A DNA stretch of 64,000 nt from assembly GCF_003143555.1 (NCBI RefSeq), contig NZ_CP029347.1, positions 1,364,001-1,428,000 of the forward strand, read 5' to 3'. Position numbers and translations under genes: made by a program. This stretch comes from Saliniradius amylolyticus (GTDB taxonomy: Bacteria; Pseudomonadota; Gammaproteobacteria; Enterobacterales; Alteromonadaceae). Positions 58,478 to 64,000 of the stretch are shown piece after piece (the stretch's first letter is position 1; each line of letters begins with the position of its first letter). A model generated the notes under the pieces. It saw only the letters and a program-made list of their open reading frames with translations, was not told where the DNA came from and did no database searches.

Positions 58478-58572
58478 CAAAGCCATTAAGTCGGATTCGT
58501 AACAGTTGGCTCGGTTCCGCTTCGCTAGAAAGTTTAGCCAACTGTTACTCACCGCTTATGGCGGCGTTATAA
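58472..58572 (+). other. attC recombination site of cassette B
   Basis: A 101-bp site from AGCTAAC (58472-58478, overlapping the stop codon of the cassette B gene) to GTTATAA (58566-58572). The outer arms pair (AACAAAGCCATTAAG with CTTATGGCGGCGTT) and an inner 11-bp perfect stem (TAACAGTTGGC 58500-58510 with GCCAACTGTTA 58537-58547) closes a loop. The core AGCTAAC is the exact reverse complement of the cassette B start GTTAGCT. Confidence 0.9.
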
Positions 58573-58590
58573 ACTACAGGGAGAGTTCGT

Positions 58591-58811
58591 TTGAATATTA
58601 ATGCTACGTTGCTTGGCGAGTTTATCGCACTCTTCGCCTTAATCATGGGTGCAGTCTGTTACTACCTTGGCCGTCGTAAAACACAAACTCCTGTTTTAGC
58701 AGGTTTATTGGGTGGGTGTTATCGTTGATTCCGCCTTTCGCTTTGGTTTACTTGGTCGTGTTACTGCTTAAAAAAGATGTAGGTTCTACATCAGAGGCCG
58801 TAAATGGATAA
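58591..58811 (+). pseudogene. Cassette C: small membrane protein gene, frameshifted
   Basis: The TTG-started frame (MNINATLLGEFIALFALIMGA) reads through one helix and YYLGRRKTQTPVLAGLLGG to a stop at 58726. A shifted frame continues LSLIPPFALVYLVVLLLKKD and a short polar tail to 58811. Together the two frames make a sensible two-helix membrane protein of about 73 residues, so the gene is probably disrupted by a one-base change near 58715. GGGAGAG precedes the start. Confidence 0.6.
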
Positions 58812-58817
58812 GGTGAT

Positions 58818-58850
58818 TTATAACGCTCTAAGCTCACCAGAGTAAACAAT
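58818..58850 (+). other. Truncated third attC (core only)
   Basis: TTATAAC at 58818-58824 is the reverse complement of the start of cassette C (GTTATAA), as expected for an attC opening core, but the remaining attC is missing before the asnS terminator at 58851. The array therefore ends in a deletion or decayed site. Confidence 0.6.
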
Positions 58851-58880
58851 AAAAAAGCCGACAAAGGTGTCGGCTTTTTT
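58851..58880. terminator. Terminator of asnS (and of the array)
   Basis: A near-perfect palindrome: AAAAAAGCCGACA (58851-58863) with TGTCGGCTTTTTT (58868-58880); serves minus-strand asnS and any plus-strand cassette transcript. Confidence 0.9.
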
Positions 58881-58908
58881 AGTTCTACAGGAAGTAAAAT
58901 CGCAGTAA

Positions 58909-60306
58909 TTAGTATTGTGCATTCCCCGGCGTTCTGGGGAAGGGGATCACATCCCGGACGTTTTGCATGCCGGTGACGTAGGCCACCAGACGTTCAAAGC
59001 CCAGGCCAAAGCCGGAGTGGGGTACGGTGCCGTAGCGGCGCAGATCCCGGTACCAGGCGTAGTCTTCTCTATTCAGGCCCATTTCATCCAAGCGGCGGTC
59101 GAACACATCCAGACGCTCTTCACGCTGGGAGCCGCCGATGATCTCACCAATCCCCGGGGCCAGCACATCCATGGCTGCGACGGTTTTCTCGTCGTCGTTG
59201 ATGCGCATATAGAAGGCCTTAATGTCCTTGGGATAGTTCTTCATAATAATGGGCGCGCCCACATGCTCTTCGGCCAGGTAACGCTCGTGTTCAGACGACA
59301 GATCCACGCCCCATTCCACCGGGAATTCGAACTTCTTGCCCGAGTTTTTCAGGATTTCGATGGCATCGGTGTAATCCATATGCACAAAGTCCTGTTCCAC
59401 CACCTTTTCTAACCGGCTGATGGCTTCTTTATTGATGCGCTTGGCGAAAAACTCCATATCGTCGCGGCGCTCTTCCAGTACCGCCTTAAATACGTATTTC
59501 AGCAGCTCTTCGGCAAGCCCGGCAACGTCGTTTAAGTCGGCAAAGGCAACCTCGGGTTCGATCATCCAAAACTCGGCCAGATGGCGGCTGGTGTTGGAGT
59601 TTTCGGCGCGGAAGGTGGGGCCAAAAGTGTATACCTTGGACATGGCGCAGGCGAAGGTTTCTACGTTTAACTGGCCGGATACGGTCAGGAAGGTTTCTTT
59701 ACCAAAGAAGTCTTCCGAGTAATCCACATGGCCCTTGTCGTCCAGCGGCAGGTTCGCCATATCCAGCGTGGAGACGCGGAACATCTCCCCGGCGCCTTCG
59801 GTGTCACTGGCGGTCATAATCGGCGTGCTGATCCAGTAATAGCCTTGCTCGTGGAAAAAACGGTGAATGGCCGCCGACAGGCAATGGCGCACGCGCGTTA
59901 CCGCACCGATTACATTGGTGCGCGGACGCAGGTGAGCGTGTTCCCGCAAGTACTCGATGCTGTGGCGCTTGGCGGCCATGGGGTAGGTGTCTGGGTTTTC
60001 TACCCAGCCCAGGATCTCGACATCCTGAGCCTCAATTTCCAGCGCCTGGCCCTGACCCTCAGACTCTTTGACCGTGCCGGTGATGCTGACCGAGCATCCG
60101 GCTGTGAGCTTGAGTATATCGTCATAGTTATTCAGGGTGTTTAACGCGATGACCTGCACCGGATCGAAGCAGGACCCGTCATGCAAATTAATAAACGACA
60201 AACCGGCCTTGGAATCACGACGGGTACGAACCCATCCTTTGACCAAAACGGTATCGCCGACCGCGTGTTGACCCTTAAGAACATCGACAACTGGGGTATG
60301 CGCCAT
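58909..60306 (-). CDS. asnS: Asparaginyl-tRNA synthetase
   Basis: Class IIb synthetase that charges tRNA-Asn. The N-terminal OB-fold anticodon-binding domain includes [24 protein letters not shown]. Class II motif 2 is around [21 protein letters not shown], and motif 3 is [32 protein letters not shown]. The 465 residues match E. coli AsnS (466). Confidence 0.98.
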   Translation of the reverse strand: MAHTPVVDVLKGQHAVGDTVLVKGWVRTRRDSKAGLSFINLHDGSCFDPVQVIALNTLNNYDDILKLTAGCSVSITGTVKESEGQGQALEIEAQDVEILGWVENPDTYPMAAKRHSIEYLREHAHLRPRTNVIGAVTRVRHCLSAAIHRFFHEQGYYWISTPIMTASDTEGAGEMFRVSTLDMANLPLDDKGHVDYSEDFFGKETFLTVSGQLNVETFACAMSKVYTFGPTFRAENSNTSRHLAEFWMIEPEVAFADLNDVAGLAEELLKYVFKAVLEERRDDMEFFAKRINKEAISRLEKVVEQDFVHMDYTDAIEILKNSGKKFEFPVEWGVDLSSEHERYLAEEHVGAPIIMKNYPKDIKAFYMRINDDEKTVAAMDVLAPGIGEIIGGSQREERLDVFDRRLDEMGLNREDYAWYRDLRRYGTVPHSGFGLGFERLVAYVTGMQNVRDVIPFPRTPGNAQY

Positions 60307-60489
60307 TAAAACTCTCCATCTCTGGCTGTAACAAACCGGTACATAAGATCTTTTTGCCAGATAAAATTCTGATATTTGAACGAAAAATGAGCGGCTATTG
60401 CCTAAAATACTATAACTGCCTCTCGATCGTGGGGCTGAGAAGCAAAAACGCTATCTTACTTAGCTGTATCAGAGACTCAAGCATAAATC

Positions 60490-60873
60490 ATGAAGACAGA
60501 CAAAACGCCTGAACGTGCCGAACGAAGAGAAGCTCCCAAAACCCGGGATCCAGTACTCAAGTTATTGATCGTACTTAGTATCCTCGGCTGGAGTGTGTTT
60601 GTGCTGGCGCTGGTGCTGTTTCATTACGCGCGGCCCGAGCTCATTACGGGGCTGATCACCTATTGGAAGCTGCAAGTTAGAGAGCACTGGCTGGAAAGCT
60701 ACAGCGTCTATTTAATCATTACGGTGGTACTGACTTTTATCATCAGCGCGGCGGGCACCGTTATTCGCCGCAAGCGTATCCGGCGTCGGGGCGATGCTAT
60801 CTGGCTTAATTTACCCGTCCTTCTCGTTATCTCGGTGATGTTTATTCTCTACCTTTTCAAACATATGGACTGA
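60490..60873 (+). CDS. Small three-helix membrane protein
   Basis: A 127-residue protein with a charged N-terminus (MKTDKTPERAERREAPKTRDP) and three membrane helices (LLIVLSILGWSVFVLALVLFHYARP; YLIITVVLTFIISAAGTVI; WLNLPVLLVISVMFILYLF). An RRKRIRRRG loop marks the cytoplasmic side. No family recognised. Single gene divergent from asnS. Confidence 0.7.
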   Translation: MKTDKTPERAERREAPKTRDPVLKLLIVLSILGWSVFVLALVLFHYARPELITGLITYWKLQVREHWLESYSVYLIITVVLTFIISAAGTVIRRKRIRRRGDAIWLNLPVLLVISVMFILYLFKHMD

Positions 60874-60934
60874 CCCTTGCGTTAGAGTAAGGAATGGGTT
60901 GATATAACCACACCGCTGTTACTAATTGTTTTCT

Positions 60935-61531
60935 ATGCCACCGATTGTATTGTTTGATACTGAGTTTACCGCCTGGCCCGGCTCCAGGGAGCGCAATTGG
61001 CGTGGACCCGGGGAGCACCGTGAGGTTATACAGTTGGCAGCACTGAAAATCGATTATATCTCTGAGGGAATCCAGATAGAACAGAGCTTCAATGAGCTCG
61101 TTTGCCCGGCAATCAACCCCACGCTCAGCGACTATATTGTGGATCTGACGGGAATCACTCAGCATGCGCTGGAGAATCATGGTGTCGATTATGCGTCGGC
61201 GTTAAAGGCTTTTCACCAGTTCACCGAACAAGGACAGCTGCGCTGCTTCTGCTGGGGCAAAGATGATGAAGTATTAATGGAAAATGCCCGGTTACTGAGC
61301 TTACCCCAGCCTGAATTTGGCGGCGGTTTTGAAAACCTGATGGATGTGTTTAACCGCGCAGGGATAGCGGTGAACGATGTATGCAGTGGCGATCTGCATA
61401 AGGTGTTTCAGCTGCCACTGAAAGGTGAAGCCCATAATGCTTTGCATGATGTTCGCAGCATGGCTGTGAGTTTGGAGCACATACTCGCTCAAGGGCTTCT
61501 TGATTGGTCGGAGCTTACCCAAACCCGATGA
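60935..61531 (+). CDS. DEDDh 3'-5' exonuclease (KapD-like)
   Basis: A 198-residue exonuclease: Exo I LFDTEFTAWPGSRERNW with the DxE pair, REVIQLAALKID, Exo II in the TGITQHALENHG region, and Exo III HNALHDVRSM with His-x4-Asp. Similar proteins (KapD, ERI-1-like) trim RNA or small DNA; the substrate is unknown. Start at ATG 60935 (MPPIVLFDTE). Its stop overlaps the next start by 4 nt (ATGA), so the two are translated together. Confidence 0.85.
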   Translation: MPPIVLFDTEFTAWPGSRERNWRGPGEHREVIQLAALKIDYISEGIQIEQSFNELVCPAINPTLSDYIVDLTGITQHALENHGVDYASALKAFHQFTEQGQLRCFCWGKDDEVLMENARLLSLPQPEFGGGFENLMDVFNRAGIAVNDVCSGDLHKVFQLPLKGEAHNALHDVRSMAVSLEHILAQGLLDWSELTQTR

Positions 61532-62298
61532 ATCGAATATTTATCATATGGACTGCTGCGTGTCTTTTAACCATGTCAGGCGCAACCGGTGCCCGGGCAT
61601 TGGATCTCACTTATCTGATCTATCCGGGTCAGGTACAGCCACTTCAAATATCGCAGCCCGGCCAGCCTATGCACTCAGGAGTGATAACGGATATTGTTAA
61701 GGCCATATTTGCGCAGCAGCCTTATCGCTTAAAAACGCTAATGGCACCTGCCCAAAGAATGCAGCGTATGCGGGAACAAGGCGAGGTACATCATTGGCTA
61801 ACCTATGGGGCCGAACCTTGGTTAATCGACGGCGCACGTTTGTCGCAGACGCCGCTGTTTGACTGGCGGCATGTACTCATCACTCGCCGAGACATCGAGG
61901 TTAATCAGTGGAATGATTTAGCCTCTGTGCATCTGTTACTGGTGCGCGGCTATGACTATCCGCAGCTGCAAAGTTACCTGTCTGAGCAAAGCGACGAAAA
62001 TGTGCGTTTTCGTATCTCTTACGTTGCATCGCCGGCTCATGCTCTGAGAATGCTGCAAAAGGGACGAGGTGATGCCTACCTGGATATTGACTTGCGTTTA
62101 CAGTACCACCTGAGGCAGTTAAACATGCGCGCCAATGATTATGTGATCCAGTCACTCAGCCATTTGATCCCGACCATACAAATGTACCTGATGTACGATG
62201 GGCACCTTCCGGAAGAGGCCCAGCATTGGTTGGAGTACCGCTTGGCTGAATTAGCGCAAACGGGCGAACTGAAACGTATTGTCGACACCTATCGTTAG
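61528..62298 (+). CDS. Periplasmic solute-binding-protein-like (PBP2-type) protein
   Basis: A 256-residue exported protein: signal peptide (MNRIFIIWTAACLLTMSGATGARA), then a two-lobe PBP2-type domain (TYLIYPGQVQPLQISQPGQPMHSGVITDIVKAIF; RGDAYLDIDLRLQYHLRQL; LAELAQTGELKRIVDTYR). It resembles amino-acid-binding or sensor-like PBPs without an ABC transporter nearby. Overlap with the exonuclease gene suggests coexpression, although the link is unclear. Confidence 0.75.
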   Translation: MNRIFIIWTAACLLTMSGATGARALDLTYLIYPGQVQPLQISQPGQPMHSGVITDIVKAIFAQQPYRLKTLMAPAQRMQRMREQGEVHHWLTYGAEPWLIDGARLSQTPLFDWRHVLITRRDIEVNQWNDLASVHLLLVRGYDYPQLQSYLSEQSDENVRFRISYVASPAHALRMLQKGRGDAYLDIDLRLQYHLRQLNMRANDYVIQSLSHLIPTIQMYLMYDGHLPEEAQHWLEYRLAELAQTGELKRIVDTYR

Positions 62299-62312
62299 TT
62301 GACCGCTTTTGA

Positions 62313-63575
62313 CTAATTGAGCGCTGAGCCAATCGCTTGAGTTAGCTGGCGCAACTCATCGGGCTGGATGATATAGGGGGGCATTATATACACCAGCTTG
62401 CCAAACGGACGGATCCAGACCCCGGCGTCTACAAAATGGCGTTGAATGCTCGCCACATCCACCGGTTTATGAGCTTCCACCACACCAATGGCACCTAAAA
62501 CCCGCACATCGGCCACGGCTTCTAACTCTGCAAGAGGCGCTAATTCTTGCTGTAATTGTTGTTCGATATTGGCGACCTGCTGATGCCAGTGGCCCTGCTG
62601 AATCAGTGAAAGGCTCGCGTCAGCCACTGCACAGGCTAAAGGGTTGCCCATATAAGTGGGGCCGTGCATAAACACACCGGGCTCGCCCTGGCACACGCCC
62701 ATCGCCACATCCTCGCTGCACAAGGTGGCGGCCATGGTCATGTAGCCGCCCGTTAATGCCTTACCCACGCACAGGATATCCGGGCTGATATCGGCGTGTT
62801 CGCACGCAAACAACTTGCCGGTACGGCCAAAGCCGGTAGCGATTTCATCGGCGATCAACAACACGCCGTATTCGTCACACAACTGGCGGGCTCGCTGTAA
62901 ATAATTGGGATGATAAATGCGCATGCCGCCAGCGCCTTGTACCACGGGCTCCAGGATCATAGCGGCAATTTCGTGGTGGTGCTGCTCCAACAGTTCGATC
63001 AGCGGTGCCATTTCATCTTCGTTCCAAAGCTGGTCAAAGAGCGTCTGAGGGGCGGGGGCAAAAATCTGCTTGGGCAGGACATTGCTGAACAGCGAATGCA
63101 TGCCGTTGACCGGATCGCACACCGACATCGCGCCAAAGGTATCGCCGTGATAACCGTTACGAGGGGTCAGAAACTTATGTTTTTGCTGATTGCCCTGACA
63201 GGCCCAATATTGCAAGGCCATCTTCATGGCCACTTCCACTGCCACCGAGCCTGAATCGGCCAAAAACACCCGTTCTAATCCGTCCGGGGCCATATCGATC
63301 AGCTTCTTACTCACCTCGATAGCGGGCTGGTGGGTCAGGCCACCAAACATGACATGGGCCATATTGTCGGTTTGTTCATGAACGGCGCTATTCAGAGCCG
63401 GGTGGTTGTAACCGTGGATGGCTGCCCACCAGGACGCCATGCCATCGATCAGCTTGCGGCCGTCGTCCAACTCTATCCTGACACCTTCAGCCCGTTTCAC
63501 CGGGTAACAAGGCAATGGATTCAAGGCTGAGGTATAAGGGTGCCAAATGTGCTGCTGATCGAAAGAAGTATCCAT
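62313..63575 (-). CDS. bioA: Adenosylmethionine-8-amino-7-oxononanoate aminotransferase
   Basis: Class III PLP aminotransferase of biotin synthesis that makes DAPA from KAPA with S-adenosylmethionine. Lys272 in [10 protein letters not shown] binds PLP; Asp243 is in [27 protein letters not shown] and [16 protein letters not shown] are bioA-specific. 420 residues. Divergent from bioB across a shared control region. Confidence 0.96.
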   Translation of the reverse strand: MDTSFDQQHIWHPYTSALNPLPCYPVKRAEGVRIELDDGRKLIDGMASWWAAIHGYNHPALNSAVHEQTDNMAHVMFGGLTHQPAIEVSKKLIDMAPDGLERVFLADSGSVAVEVAMKMALQYWACQGNQQKHKFLTPRNGYHGDTFGAMSVCDPVNGMHSLFSNVLPKQIFAPAPQTLFDQLWNEDEMAPLIELLEQHHHEIAAMILEPVVQGAGGMRIYHPNYLQRARQLCDEYGVLLIADEIATGFGRTGKLFACEHADISPDILCVGKALTGGYMTMAATLCSEDVAMGVCQGEPGVFMHGPTYMGNPLACAVADASLSLIQQGHWHQQVANIEQQLQQELAPLAELEAVADVRVLGAIGVVEAHKPVDVASIQRHFVDAGVWIRPFGKLVYIMPPYIIQPDELRQLTQAIGSALN

Positions 63576-63592
63576 GGTTAAAATATCACCAG

Positions 63593-63646
63593 ATGTAAAG
63601 TGTGGTAAATGAAATCGGTTGACAACTTAAGGTCGGCGCTTAGACT
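63593..63646 (+). promoter_or_regulatory. bioB promoter and probable BirA operator
   Basis: TTGACA (63619-63624) and TAGACT (63641-63646), 16 bp apart, form a sigma-70 promoter reading into bioB. An interrupted inverted repeat, ATGTAAAGT (63593-63601) and GGTTGACAA (63617-63625) separated by 15 nt, resembles the BirA operator (TTGTAAACC-N14-16-GGTTTACAA). The right half overlaps the -35 box, so BirA binding would repress bioB. Confidence 0.65.
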
Positions 63647-63679
63647 ACTCGAGCATATTACCCCTGTAAAGGAAGCGCT

Positions 63680-64000
63680 ATGTCTGCTGAAGAAATCCGT
63701 CACGACTGGACTCTGGATGAAGTGAATGCCTTATTCGCTTTGCCCTTTAACGATCTCTTATTCCGCGCCCAGCAAGTTCACCGCGAGCATTTTAACCCGA
63801 ACGAGGTTCAGGTCAGTACCTTGCTGTCTATAAAAACCGGCGCCTGCCCGGAGGACTGTAAATACTGTCCGCAGAGCGCGCGTTATGACACTGGTCTGGA
63901 AAAAGAGCGTTTGATGGAAGTGGAGAAAGTGTTACAGCGGGCTAAGGAAGCCAAGCAAGCCGGCTCTACGCGCTTTTGCATGGGGGCGGCCTGGCGTAAC
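63680..64000 (+). CDS. bioB: Biotin synthase, N-terminal part
   Basis: Radical-SAM enzyme that inserts sulfur into dethiobiotin. The first 107 codons are in the window; the frame runs off the right edge. [16 protein letters not shown] holds the CxxxCxxC iron-sulfur motif. AAAGGAAGCGCT precedes the ATG. Confidence 0.96.
   Translation, partial: MSAEEIRHDWTLDEVNALFALPFNDLLFRAQQVHREHFNPNEVQVSTLLSIKTGACPEDCKYCPQSARYDTGLEKERLMEVEKVLQRAKEAKQAGSTRFCMGAAWRN

Larger units (their letters stand above)
56246..58824 (+). mobile_element. Integrase-less gene-cassette array (CALIN-like)
   Basis: Three cassettes in the same orientation: A (56247-56661), B (56662-58566) and C (58567-58824, truncated), separated by attC sites at 56585-56667 and 58472-58572 and ended by a partial third. 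Cassette B starts GTTAGCT and its attC starts AGCTAAC; cassette C starts GTTATAA and its attC remnant starts TTATAAC. Both pairs are exact reverse complements, as expected for cassettes. Cassette B is visibly AT-rich against the surrounding genes. No integrase, transposase or resolvase gene is present here. Confidence 0.85.

Overview
The window is about 64 kb of a gammaproteobacterial chromosome of roughly 50% GC. Gene content points to Alteromonadales, probably Alteromonadaceae: sucABCD, glnS, ahcY, astB, topA, fadH, asnS and bioA/bioB, a LiuR-controlled leucine degradation operon, a CrbS/CrbR-type acetate-switch pair, a PEP-CTERM protein, a VolA-like surface lipase and a PHB-depolymerase-like esterase. 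The genus is an inference. I saw no rRNA, tRNA, CRISPR array, prophage or intact insertion sequence.

Layout. 0-5 kb: end of sucA, then sucB (with two lipoyl domains), sucC and sucD. 5-9.2 kb: a long PLP enzyme, a STAS-like protein and glnS. 9.2-24.3 kb: yciK-type dehydrogenase, surface lipase, sohB, ahcY, a dicarboxylate symporter, an Ig-like-repeat lipoprotein, astB, topA, a 46-residue membrane peptide and a GNAT. 24.4-26.5 kb: a decayed integron, with a tyrosine integrase pseudogene on the minus strand, a candidate attI region, and divergent cassette-like genes separated by attC-like remnants. 26.6-36 kb: phaZ-like, metX-like and gntP genes in one operon, then the CrbR-like regulator, a glutamine amidotransferase, the CrbS-like hybrid kinase and an NlpE/META lipoprotein. 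36-44.5 kb: liuRABCDE and a divergent thiolase. 44.5-55.2 kb: accessory and housekeeping genes (coiled-coil exported protein, M14-like hydrolase, MATE pump, VOC protein, PEP-CTERM protein with a sigma-54-type promoter, sppA, fadH, DoxX/HvfX-like, nitroreductase).

55.2-58.85 kb is the most unusual part. A kilobase of structured non-coding DNA (repeated hairpins, a predicted pseudoknot, a long inverted repeat) is followed by an integrase-less gene-cassette array with two well-preserved attC sites and two partial ones. For two of the cassettes the seven-base core at the start is the exact reverse complement of the core that opens the cassette's own attC, the hallmark of integron cassettes. The largest cassette encodes a 595-residue protein with a C-terminal RNxxxHG motif (DUF4209/HEPN-like), a candidate cassette-borne defence or toxin gene. 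The array ends in a truncated attC against the asnS terminator. The integrase fossil at 24.4 kb and the array at 56-59 kb may be separated parts of one former chromosomal integron.

58.9-64 kb: asnS, a small membrane protein, a DEDDh exonuclease overlapping a periplasmic solute-binding protein, then divergent bioA and bioB (truncated by the window end) around a probable BirA operator.

Metabolic theme: sucABCD runs the lower TCA cycle. The liu operon, thiolase and fadH feed it acetyl-CoA from leucine and fatty acids. The CrbS/CrbR pair would tune acetate use.
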